The translations under genes were made by a program, and so were the position numbers. Below the pieces are notes generated by a model that searched no databases, was not told where the DNA came from, and was given only the letters and a program-made list of their open reading frames with translations. Shown in pieces: positions 1-5,850 of a stretch of DNA of 5,850 nt (its first letter is position 1; every line of letters starts with the position of its first letter). Origin of the DNA: Verrucomicrobiota bacterium (GTDB taxonomy: Bacteria; Verrucomicrobiota; Verrucomicrobiia; Opitutales; UBA2995). The stretch lies in contig JAPUIL010000559.1 in assembly GCA_027297085.1 (NCBI GenBank), positions 1-5,850 on the forward strand, read 5' to 3'.

Positions 1-1965
1 GGTGGGATTCATTTTTGAAAGGGCAACTTCTAACAGAGTCTCGGGCGAAGAGAGCTCGTAGTCGCCTCCCATTTTGAGGGCCTCTTCCCTGGCCCAGGTT
101 ACGAAGGCGCGATCAAGGAACTCGAGGCTTGCCACGTGTTCTTCAAGTGCGTCGTTTGTGTTGATTCCTTCGCCCAAAGCGTGGAGGACTTTTTGCATAG
201 CTTCCTCGCCAAACTTTTCGAAGAGAAACTTAACCACGAGGTAGGATTGGAAGTAAGCAAATTGCACATCTTCATCGTCCTGCGCATGCAGGAAGGCGGC
301 GCTCATCTCGCTGATGGCTTGCGTCTTCCTGTCGAGGATGCGTTCCCGATAGGGGATGGTCATGCGACGCCCCCAAGCAGGATTTTCCTCAATCTCTTCA
401 TAAACAGAAATGCCTTCACTCAGCCAACGCGGCATGCGGTTTCGGGTCATTTTCAAAGTAATGGTATGACAAAACTCGTGCCATAAAACAGACTCCCAAT
501 TGGCTTGGCGGGTGGCAGGACTATTAACTGTGACTACTGGCCCGAAACAGACGCCCAGGTAGCCGGGGTTGCCGGGCATGCCGAATGTGCGAACACCGAA
601 ATCACCCGGGTTGGGATAGACTTCAACGGTTGTTTTTTCATCGAGCTTGATGCCGTATCTGCCGGTGAGCCGGTCGTAAGCCCGTTCGAGCAAGGCGAGT
701 GCACGGGTACCGTAAATCGGGGCTTCTTCCTTGCCCATTTTCAAGTAGAAGTTTTCTGACTCGAGGACGATAAAGCCATCGAGTTTATCACTGAGAGTAA
801 CTAAATTGTAGGCCTCCACATTGTATGGATCGAGGTCGTGAGCTTTGCTTGCCCATGACCAACCTTCAGACTCCGATTTGGATCCGAGACGCAGGAGGTC
901 TTGAGCCAGTTGTAATTGTGCCGGCGCAAAATCGGGGTCAAAATTCAGGGCGCGGCGTTGCGCGTCTGCTCCTTCGGCGAACCAATATTTTTGAGATAGC
1001 TTTCGCCCGATCTGATAATCAACCGCAGGATTCGTTTTCCAACTCGATAGTGCGGTTCGCCTGTACAGGTCTGCGGTGAGTGGATCGTTTTCCAGGTAGG
1101 CGACTACGGCATGAAGTGAGAGGGCGTCCGGATGAACGGGATTTACCAGGAGGATGTGATTCAGGAATTCAGTCGCATCCGAGTAAGCTTCCGCATCGAT
1201 AAGGTGCTCCGCCATGAGCAGCATGCTAGGGACGTGGTTTTCGTTCAGCGCGAGGGCTGATTGAGAGAACTGGACCAGTTGTGAGCGATCACCGTTTAGG
1301 AAGGATGCAGCCAAACCATACCAGAGGTCTGGGTCTTGGGGAAATTGTTCGAGTCCTGCCTGAAAGTTTTGGGAGGCCAAGCGGTAGTCGTGTTTATTAA
1401 GGGCAAGGTTACCTGAGGCGATGTAGGCGATCGCCGGGGCGTCGTCACTCTCCTGGGCTCTTTTATAAAAGTTTTCCAGCACGATACGTGGCTCAACTCC
1501 TAGTTGTATGGCCACGTCTCCGAGTTCGACCAGGGCATTGGGACTACGAACCCGCCGTGCCCACATGGAGAAATAGGAGCTGAGGTTTTCCAGGTGTTCG
1601 TCTGCCTCTTCCAGTTTGTTATTAAAGCGGGCTGCTTCAATGGCGAGGAGACGGAGTGATATGCTGTAAGTGCGACGTGAGAGACCTTCCTGGATGATGT
1701 CGTAGGCATGTTCGTAGCGGCCGAGGGTCATAAGGATATTTCCGTGCAGATACCACCAGGTATCGTTCCAAGGATTTGCCTCGGTCTGGACTTCCACTTT
1801 TGGAAGAAGTGCTTTGTATTGACCCTGTTTGAAGAGAAGCTCTGCCTCTTCCCAGGTGATTCTAGGCTCGTCATCCTGAGCGGCCAGAAATGAGCTAGCC
1901 AGAACGGTGCATAAAAAACATCCAGCGAGCGTACAGCGGATGATACGATGAGGCAGGAAAAACAC
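1..1965 (-). CDS. Exported TPR-repeat protein with C-terminal HEXXH (peptidase MA-like) metallopeptidase domain, 3' end outside window
   Basis: An open frame of 655 codons with no stop runs from a GTG at 1965 off the left edge. A TAA lies two codons upstream of the GTG, and no in-frame ATG precedes the TPR region, so GTG is the best start; no clear ribosome-binding site is visible. Residues 1-29 look like a Sec signal peptide: basic start, hydrophobic core, cleavage probably after FLAA. A lipobox-like LAGC at 13-16 lies too early to be convincing. About eight TPR-like helical pairs of roughly 34 residues fill 38-385. From about 398 a gluzincin-type domain follows, with HEFCH at 496-500 and WLSEGISVYEE at 514-524; H496, H500 and E517 are the expected zinc ligands and E497 the catalytic base. 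This matches the peptidase MA-like fold. I infer a periplasmic or surface zinc peptidase whose TPR part binds a partner; the substrate is unknown. Confidence 0.9.
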   Translation of the reverse strand, partial: MFFLPHRIIRCTLAGCFLCTVLASSFLAAQDDEPRITWEEAELLFKQGQYKALLPKVEVQTEANPWNDTWWYLHGNILMTLGRYEHAYDIIQEGLSRRTYSISLRLLAIEAARFNNKLEEADEHLENLSSYFSMWARRVRSPNALVELGDVAIQLGVEPRIVLENFYKRAQESDDAPAIAYIASGNLALNKHDYRLASQNFQAGLEQFPQDPDLWYGLAASFLNGDRSQLVQFSQSALALNENHVPSMLLMAEHLIDAEAYSDATEFLNHILLVNPVHPDALSLHAVVAYLENDPLTADLYRRTALSSWKTNPAVDYQIGRKLSQKYWFAEGADAQRRALNFDPDFAPAQLQLAQDLLRLGSKSESEGWSWASKAHDLDPYNVEAYNLVTLSDKLDGFIVLESENFYLKMGKEEAPIYGTRALALLERAYDRLTGRYGIKLDEKTTVEVYPNPGDFGVRTFGMPGNPGYLGVCFGPVVTVNSPATRQANWESVLWHEFCHTITLKMTRNRMPRWLSEGISVYEEIEENPAWGRRMTIPYRERILDRKTQAISEMSAAFLHAQDDEDVQFAYFQSYLVVKFLFEKFGEEAMQKVLHALGEGINTNDALEEHVASLEFLDRAFVTWAREEALKMGGDYELSSPETLLEVALSKMNPT

Positions 1966-2108
1966 AGGTTATAAAATTTGAAGGATATGAAAGAATCGCA
2001 AGGGAATAACGCGAGATACAGCATGAGAGGTTACGTAGAATTGATATTCCTGCAGTACGGTTCTTCGGTTAAACAAAAATTGATAATAAAATGACATTGT
2101 GTCTGGCC

Positions 2109-2122
2109 GAGTTTGGGGGACA
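2109..2122 (+). repeat. Second copy of the GAGTTKGGGGGACA motif
   Basis: GAGTTTGGGGGACA here differs by one base from the minus-strand motif at 4603-4616. Loose similarity continues downstream: GGGGACAT then TTGGA at this locus, and GGGGACATACC-TTGGA at 4592 to 4577. It lies about 40 bases upstream of the damaged oxidoreductase stub. The two copies are in opposite orientation and flank the HTTM-like gene pair. Short G-rich matches can arise by chance, so this is tentative. Confidence 0.3.
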
Positions 2123-2158
2123 TGATTGGAATACGTTCTAATCTAAATCTACCCTGAT

Positions 2159-2520
2159 ATGAAACCCATTGAAAGTTCCGGTTCCTCTTCTTCATTAACC
2201 AGGTGATTGGCTACGAAAATAATCCCGGTGTAGATGAAGAAAAGGAATTCCGGAAATTTAGTAATTACGCCGCACATCAGCGCAATTTTGCTGACTGTGT
2301 CCGTTCTCGCAAAGAACCGATTAGTCCGTTTGAATCAGCCGTTGGAGGAGATACCATGGTGCAGTTGGCAGACATGTGTCCCAGAACCAAAGCACTTGTC
2401 GAATGGGATCCGAGGAAAGAGCAGCTCGTTAATCCCACTCCGGCCATGACAGCGATGTTGGATCGGGACATGAGGGAACCCTATGGGGTGTATGCAGATA
2501 GCGAAGAGCAAGGAGGGTAA
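2159..2520 (+). pseudogene. Gfo/Idh/MocA-family oxidoreductase remnant with large internal deletion
   Basis: An open frame reading to the TAA at 2518-2520 encodes the C-terminus of a Gfo/Idh/MocA oxidoreductase. It shows HQRNFADCVRSRKEP, then EWDPRKEQLV and a closing LDRDMREPYGV, matching the family pattern H-x-NF-x-DCVRSRK ... WDP-x-x-E ... R-x-MR-x-P. Full members have roughly 350-450 residues with an N-terminal Rossmann NAD(P)-binding domain. Here the frame extends upstream only to a TGA at 2170-2172, and that domain is absent. In another frame an ATG at 2159 begins MKPIESSGSSSSLTR and stops at 2204-2206. It resembles the polar leader before the twin-arginine of exported members, so I infer start and end of one gene joined out of frame after an internal deletion of several hundred codons. 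A GTG at 2203 could start a 105-residue protein, but it has no ribosome-binding site and could not bind cofactor. The well-kept C-terminal frame suggests recent loss. Confidence 0.8.
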
Positions 2521-2593
2521 AACTGAGTCGATCTTAGCGTTCAGGTTTTGAGGAGGTAATAGCCCTTATCTTTTTAAATCAAATTGGGTATAT

Positions 2594-3694
2594 CTACTTA
2601 ATTCTTGGATTCCTTAAGTTTAGTATTTGATAGATAATAACTGGAGGCCAAAGAGCTACTGCCAGATACATCTTTGTAATCCATTCAGCGGTTAGGTCCT
2701 GTATAAATAGACAGGACGAGCCTTGGTCGGCTATCCGTTCGATCATGTGGATGAGCGTTAATCCTGCGGCGAAAAAAACTACCAGATAATAGGGTCGTTT
2801 CAACAGCGATGAGTCTGGGTCCACTGGTTTTAGGTTCTTCCCGATGGCGCAAATAAAGAAGGCCAGGTAGACGATCGCATGTTCGGTGAAATGTATATTC
2901 AGATACAGTGAGTTCGTTAAATGAAAGCAACTTCCAACAATAAGCCAACATCTCCACCCGATTCGTCCTGACAATAGAAATAGAAATCCTGTTATCTCAA
3001 AGGTTATGGCCGCATATTCACCTATTTCCAGAATTAGAGATGGGGTTTGAAAGACCTGGTCCGAAAGAAGGAGATTTCTGTCGATGTTGAAATAGCCTGC
3101 ATAAAACCATAGCAGGAATCCGCTTGTTTCCAGATCAAAGTCCACCCAATAGCGTGCTTTTTCCAAGCCGGCGGAAAACATGCCAAAAGCCAGTCCGACT
3201 GCGACTAATGTTATAGGCGACTGGTGGTCTTTAACCGGTTTGTCCGGGGCTAGTGCCAAATGTGTTCCCCAGTTTGAAAAGGCGAAACATAGTAGGGCGA
3301 ACCAAAGTAAGATGTTGTGATCAATTTTCCCAAGGCTGTATCCAAAGCTTGATACAAAAACATAGATTGTGAAAAGGGCGATGCTGCTCCACCTCGTTTT
3401 GACTCCTAGAGTTATACACAATACCAGAAGGGGGATTATGAGGTTGCAGAAAAAAAATATGGCTTTTGGAGGAAAGCCGGTAAATAAATTCGCCAGACTC
3501 AGTATTGGTGGATCGAAGAAACTTTGGGGTATGTCTCCGATCCAAGCATAATTGGGCATGCTAAATAGCAAAAGAAACAGGCCAAAAAAAATCCTAAAGA
3601 CTGAGGCTTCCAATGGAGGAAGGGTAGTAGAATTCTTCACTCGCTCCCAGACAGCGGCTACCAACTGATCAGCGTAGCGAAATAGTTTTTTCAT
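2594..3694 (-). CDS. HTTM-like polytopic membrane protein (vitamin K-dependent gamma-carboxylase-related fold)
   Basis: This complete 366-residue frame encodes a very hydrophobic protein with about nine or ten membrane segments, near 31-49, 77-97, 103-121, 127-141, 160-176, 222-242, 247-262, 268-285, 301-316 and 340-358. Features reminiscent of HTTM proteins are an arginine in the first segment (R34, FRIFFG), KIDHN at 123-127 in a loop before a segment ending FAFSNWG, SAGLEKARYW at 174-183, and HLTNSLYLNIHF at 258-269. HTTM is the membrane domain shared with vitamin K-dependent gamma-carboxylase, but most bacterial members have no known reaction, and no separate carboxylase lumenal domain is present. 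The ATG at 3694 lies inside the end of the upstream gene (26-bp overlap), implying co-transcription and probably translational coupling. It converges on the oxidoreductase remnant; no strong terminator hairpin is visible in 2521-2593. Family assignment is from motif memory, hence moderate confidence. Confidence 0.7.
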   Translation of the reverse strand: MKKLFRYADQLVAAVWERVKNSTTLPPLEASVFRIFFGLFLLLFSMPNYAWIGDIPQSFFDPPILSLANLFTGFPPKAIFFFCNLIIPLLVLCITLGVKTRWSSIALFTIYVFVSSFGYSLGKIDHNILLWFALLCFAFSNWGTHLALAPDKPVKDHQSPITLVAVGLAFGMFSAGLEKARYWVDFDLETSGFLLWFYAGYFNIDRNLLLSDQVFQTPSLILEIGEYAAITFEITGFLFLLSGRIGWRCWLIVGSCFHLTNSLYLNIHFTEHAIVYLAFFICAIGKNLKPVDPDSSLLKRPYYLVVFFAAGLTLIHMIERIADQGSSCLFIQDLTAEWITKMYLAVALWPPVIIYQILNLRNPRIK

Positions 3695-4202
3695 GGATGT
3701 TTTCGAGATATTCTATCTCTCCGCTATCTCTGTTAATCCTTAGCTCCGTCTTCCGGATGATCAGAACTTCGTCATCGCATCCGGCTGCAATCAATCGGTT
3801 GCGAAGCCAGTCCCGAGTTTCCTCGCGATCCGTTTCAGTGACTGAAGAAAACTTTTTCACCCTTAGTGGTTTGAAGTAACGAAAATATATTGTAGATTCA
3901 ATATCGGGATTCAGTCCGAATTCATTAAAGAGCAGTAAAGACAGGTAATGAATCGGCACTGGATTTAAAAATTTACCCTTATCGAGCTGCTTGAGCTTTT
4001 TAGTGCTCACATCCACGCCAAATAGTCCATGTTGCACCATTTGATGCCATCCATCTTTATGTTCAAGGGTGACCGCACCAGCCGGAAAAATGATCGCAGG
4101 ATATATCTCCAAGGATTTGGACAACAATTTTAATCCATAGGGAACTACCAGGATTGTGCTTACTATGCCCAGGCGTATGAGATGTCTGTAGTCTTTAAAC
4201 AT
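3669..4202 (-). CDS. Conserved-looking hypothetical protein with one N-terminal membrane anchor, partner of the HTTM-like gene
   Basis: This complete 177-residue frame starts with ATG at 4202; a TAA seven codons upstream bounds it, and no good Shine-Dalgarno sequence is seen. Residues 8-26 form a single hydrophobic segment after a basic start (MFKDYRHLIR), so the protein is probably anchored with its C-terminal domain outside the cytoplasm. That domain has a proline/glycine-rich part (YPAIIFPAGA at 34-43), a middle with aromatic residues (PVPIHYLSLLLFNEFG at 81-96), and a charged C-terminal half with ETDREETRDWLRNRL at 123-137. I do not recognise the family and see no catalytic motif. Its stop overlaps the start of the HTTM-like gene by 26 bp, the strongest clue to role: the two are probably made together and may form one membrane complex. 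Length, coding character and the tight overlap support a real gene. Confidence 0.75.
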   Translation of the reverse strand: MFKDYRHLIRLGIVSTILVVPYGLKLLSKSLEIYPAIIFPAGAVTLEHKDGWHQMVQHGLFGVDVSTKKLKQLDKGKFLNPVPIHYLSLLLFNEFGLNPDIESTIYFRYFKPLRVKKFSSVTETDREETRDWLRNRLIAAGCDDEVLIIRKTELRINRDSGEIEYLENIHEKTISLR

Positions 4203-4410
4203 GGTCGCTGACAGTAAGATTTACCTTATGGGTGAGACATTTCCAAACAAGCTTATTTGGGGTCGCCGTTAATTTTAAAAACGACCTTAGGATTTCCTTA
4301 AAAAATCGATCAAGCGGTGATAAACCCTTTCCACGGGTTACCTCGGCGAATGAGCCATGTCCATTCAACCGGTTCATAGCATCGGTGATTTTACAGGAAA
4401 GGAGACAATA

Positions 4411-4520
4411 GACGTCGCAACCTGCGGCGGCGTGGCACACGACTGGAGCCGCTGGCTTGGCTGAGGAACACAGGCGCGAGGCAAACCCGAGGATGCTTGC
4501 AGCCGAGCAAGTGCCGGTTA
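4411..4520. repeat. GC-rich block, possible interspersed repeat or structured RNA
   Basis: About two thirds of these 110 bases are G or C (73 of 110 counted), against visibly AT-richer sequence on both sides. It contains the palindrome-like GCCGCTGGC, several CGAG steps, and a small perfect hairpin at 4496-4511 (CTTGC, loop AGCCGA, GCAAG). The abrupt composition change in non-coding DNA suggests inserted or repeated sequence. No second copy is present in this window, so calling it a repeat is inference. It matches no RNA family I can name. Confidence 0.3.
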
Positions 4521-4585
4521 GTTGATTACAAAAGAATGTATTCAGGAAATGGATTTAAGTGGATTATTCGCCAAGATCCAAGGTA

Positions 4586-4616
4586 TGTCCCCTTCCGCTG
4601 TCTGTCCCCCCAACTC
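4586..4616 (-). repeat. GGGGACA-type motif pair, possible mobile-element end remnant
   Basis: On the minus strand, GAGTTGGGGGGACA (4616 to 4603) is followed by a second GGGGACA (4592 to 4586), 17 bases apart start to start. A near-identical 14-mer, GAGTTTGGGGGACA, occurs on the plus strand at 2109-2122 beside the oxidoreductase remnant. Such motifs are often seen near REP-like elements and Y1-transposase (IS200/IS605-type) genes, but no transposase is present here, so that link is inference. Confidence 0.3.
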
Positions 4617-4630
4617 CGTGAAAAATCGGG

Positions 4631-5464
4631 TTAATTGCTGGAGTCCTCTTTAAACAAATGCACATCCCGTTGGGGGAAAGGGATGGGCAGCTTGGCCTGT
4701 TCGAGAGCTTTGAAAACGGCACGATTGGCCTTGTATTTAATGGGGTGGTATTCTTCGGTCGCTACCCAGTAACGATAGCCGATGTTGACGGAAGAGTCCG
4801 CGAACTCTTCAATGCCCACTTGGGGCGAGTGCTCCGTAGCGATACCTTCCACGCCTTGGAGGGCTGCTTTAATGGCGCTGATGGCTTTTTCCGGATCGGC
4901 GTTGTATTCGATACCCACCACGCCTTCAACCACCCTGAATGTAAATGAGTTGGTGAAAATCTCTCCCAGAACCTTTCGGTTGGGGATGGTGATAATTTCA
5001 CCATCTTCGGTTTCCAGTTGGGAGTAGCCGAGATAGATTCCGCGGACGATACCTGTGAAGTCCTGAACTGTGAGTGTGTCGTCCACCTTGAACGGGCGGG
5101 TAACAATCAGAACGATTCCAGAACCATAGTTGGAAATAGGTCCTTGAACCGCCAAACTCAAACCCAAGGCGCTGGCTCCCAATAATGCGACGAAAGGAGT
5201 TATTTCAATCCCGATCTTGTTCAGGGCGATGATGACAAACAGGATGATGATGATCAGCTTGACGCAGCCGGCGAAAAATCGCTCCAAGGTCACATCTACG
5301 TTTCGCTTCTGGCAGAGTTTGCTGACTCCTTTCGCAAGAATACTCGCCACTATAAATCCAGCGATCAGGATTATGATTCCGCCGATGATCTGGAAACTAT
5401 AGTCCACGAAGAACGCGATGATCCTATCGAAAATTTTTTGAAGTTGGTCTAATTCTTCAGTCAT
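4631..5464 (-). CDS. mscS: Small-conductance mechanosensitive channel, MscS family
   Basis: This complete 277-residue protein is close in length to E. coli MscS (286) and follows its plan throughout. It is an inner-membrane heptameric channel that opens under membrane tension and releases solutes during hypo-osmotic shock. TM1 lies at about 22-46, TM2 at 66-86, and the pore helix TM3 at 90-122 with the Gly/Ala-rich GASALGLSL at 96-104, then VQGPISN and RPF at 123-125. The cytoplasmic beta domain follows with TEDGEIITIPNRKV at 152-165, and the alpha/beta domain ends in LPIPFPQRDVHLF at 259-271, equivalent to FPYPQMDV of E. coli. There is no extra N-terminal domain, so it belongs to the compact MscS type rather than the long MscK/MscM type. 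The ATG at 5464 gives the usual short N-terminus. It has no strong Shine-Dalgarno sequence and sits 6 bases from an inverted repeat. It appears monocistronic. Confidence 0.96.
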   Translation of the reverse strand: MTEELDQLQKIFDRIIAFFVDYSFQIIGGIIILIAGFIVASILAKGVSKLCQKRNVDVTLERFFAGCVKLIIIILFVIIALNKIGIEITPFVALLGASALGLSLAVQGPISNYGSGIVLIVTRPFKVDDTLTVQDFTGIVRGIYLGYSQLETEDGEIITIPNRKVLGEIFTNSFTFRVVEGVVGIEYNADPEKAISAIKAALQGVEGIATEHSPQVGIEEFADSSVNIGYRYWVATEEYHPIKYKANRAVFKALEQAKLPIPFPQRDVHLFKEDSSN

Positions 5465-5470
5465 ATGATT

Positions 5471-5504
5471 ACGGTGAATGATGCTAACTGTAGAGCTTCA
5501 CCGT
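5471..5504 (-). promoter_or_regulatory. Perfect 8-bp inverted repeat just upstream of mscS
   Basis: ACGGTGAA at 5471-5478 and TTCACCGT at 5497-5504 are exact reverse complements separated by 18 bases. The proximal arm ends 6 bases before the mscS ATG. It could be a repressor operator or a stem-loop in the mscS leader that limits ribosome access. A terminator for the upstream deaminase is less likely because no T-run follows on the minus strand. Symmetry is seen directly; function is inference. Confidence 0.35.
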
Positions 5505-5530
5505 TTGGTTTATAGAAATAAAGTTTACCA

Positions 5531-5536
5531 ATTATA
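5531..5536 (-). promoter_or_regulatory. Possible -10 element for mscS
   Basis: The minus strand reads TATAAT exactly, between the deaminase stop and mscS. A start site just downstream would give a leader of about 60 bases containing the 5471-5504 inverted repeat. No good -35 hexamer is present at 16-18 bases, so this is a weak candidate in an AT-rich stretch. Confidence 0.25.
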
Positions 5537-5571
5537 AATCAGGAAATATGCATGGATTGATTGGCCTTGCC

Positions 5572-5850
5572 TTAATCTTGTCGTCTTTTGGACGCCAAGC
5601 AATGAATGGCGAACGGGATGTCGACCATAAGGTAGATGGTTTCCGGTTTTAAAATTTGGGTGCCAGCGCACATCAGGCAAGGTTCGATGGTGGTTACCAG
5701 CGTACAATTCCAGAGGAGACTCCGCTCGTACTCTCCGGCAGCTCTTCCAGCCAGCTCCGTCTCAGCATGGCGAACCACTTCTACATTGGGTTGTTTCATA
5801 AGCACCGTCTTATTATCCGGCGCAACCAACACTGCCCCAAACGGATGATG
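5572..5850 (-). pseudogene. Nucleoside/guanine-type deaminase (CDA fold), 5' end outside window and C-terminus apparently truncated
   Basis: The frame enters from the right edge and encodes 92 residues before a TAA at 5572-5574. The first part is typical of the cytidine/guanine/tRNA-adenosine deaminase superfamily: HHPFGAVLVAPD at the entry, HAE at 28-30 (zinc-binding His and catalytic Glu), then IEPCLMCAG at 55-63 with both zinc-binding cysteines. Such enzymes hydrolytically deaminate a nucleobase or nucleoside in the cytoplasm. Relatives continue after PCxMCAG with an IYW-x-x-I-x-x-VVYG strand and some 40-50 further residues. Here only 31 residues follow PCLMC and they do not fit, so the gene seems frameshifted or truncated. 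Another frame from about 5618 reads WSTSRSPFIAWRPKDD, which may be a degraded continuation, but this is weak. If the tail is genuine, it is a divergent short deaminase. The motifs are certain; loss of function is inferred. Confidence 0.7.

Larger units (their letters stand above)
4203..4630. other. 428-bp gap without a convincing gene
   Basis: This stretch between the mscS stop and the 177-residue protein gene holds a GC-rich block (4411-4520) and two GGGGACA-type motifs (4586-4611 on the minus strand), described separately. A minus-strand ORF of 81 codons (4195-4440, GTG start) overlaps the next gene's start by 8 bp. It begins inside the GC-rich block, has no recognisable domain or ribosome-binding site, and is probably spurious. 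The promoter for the membrane-protein pair should lie here on the minus strand, but I found no convincing -35/-10 pair. No clear intrinsic terminator follows mscS. Confidence 0.6.

Noticed and set aside
13..16. Lipobox-like LAGC at residues 13-16 of the TPR/peptidase protein (residue coordinates)
   Set aside because: A lipobox cysteine should follow the hydrophobic core. Here most of the hydrophobic stretch comes after it, so a signal peptidase I site near residue 29 fits better.
136..1079. Series of plus-strand ORFs of about 84-116 codons
   Set aside because: They lie antisense to the TPR/peptidase gene, whose frame shows continuous conserved motifs. The antisense translations have none.
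1728..2024. Minus-strand ORF of 98 codons with an ATG start, offering a conventional start near the TPR gene
   Set aside because: It is in a different frame from the TPR/peptidase protein. Its translation has no family features and overlaps the well-supported coding frame, so it is a shadow.
2203..2520. The 105-codon GTG-started frame as an independent small gene
   Set aside because: Its sequence is clearly only the C-terminus of a larger oxidoreductase. The GTG lacks a ribosome-binding site and the frame continues upstream of it.
2521..2593. Possible bidirectional terminator between the convergent oxidoreductase remnant and HTTM-like gene
   Set aside because: There is a T-run near 2571-2576, but no stable stem precedes it on either strand by eye.
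4195..4440. Minus-strand 81-codon ORF (GTG start, MCHAAAGCDVYCLL...) overlapping the next gene's start by 8 bp
   Set aside because: It has no recognisable domain and no ribosome-binding site. Its start lies in the GC-rich block, and its frame stays open further upstream through that block, as expected of a chance ORF in GC-rich DNA.
5525..5707. Minus-strand 60-codon ORF overlapping the deaminase 3' end
   Set aside because: It covers the conserved PCLMC region in the wrong frame. Beyond that its sequence does not convincingly continue the deaminase fold.

Overview
The window looks like chromosomal DNA from a heterotrophic bacterium of the Planctomycetota-Verrucomicrobiota-Chlamydiota group, most likely a verrucomicrobial (Opitutae-like) lineage. 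This is inferred from the proteins: a TPR protein fused to an HEXXH peptidase, a Gfo/Idh/MocA oxidoreductase remnant with the C-terminal signature common in these phyla, and an HTTM-like membrane protein. Starts without a clear Shine-Dalgarno sequence fit, but do not prove, that placement. No rRNA or other phylogenetic marker is present.

Layout, left to right. (1) Positions 1-1965, minus strand: a large exported TPR/metallopeptidase whose 3' end lies beyond the left edge. (2) Positions 2159-2520, plus strand: the remains of a Gfo/Idh/MocA-family oxidoreductase. A short N-terminal stub is joined out of frame to about 105-115 codons of the C-terminus, so most of the gene is missing. (3) Positions 2594-4202, minus strand: two genes overlapping by 26 bp, a 177-residue single-pass membrane protein followed by a 366-residue HTTM-like multi-pass protein, probably one transcript. 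(4) Positions 4203-4630: a 428-bp gap with a distinctly GC-rich block and GGGGACA-type motifs that look like repeat or mobile-element debris. (5) Positions 4631-5464, minus strand: a complete small MscS channel gene, with an 8-bp inverted repeat just ahead of its start codon. (6) Positions 5572-5850, minus strand: a nucleoside deaminase cut at its 5' end by the right edge. It keeps the zinc-binding motifs but loses family similarity and stops early just after PCxxC.

All apparently intact genes read on the minus strand. Apart from the overlapping membrane pair, nothing suggests a shared pathway: the window holds an envelope-associated peptidase, an osmotic-stress channel and an uncharacterised membrane pair between two decaying metabolic genes. 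The clearest unusual theme is gene erosion (two damaged genes, one doubtful ORF, repeat-like debris). I see no CRISPR array, prophage, complete insertion sequence, tRNA or rRNA, and no clear sign of an undescribed multi-gene system. The HTTM-like pair is the least understood part.
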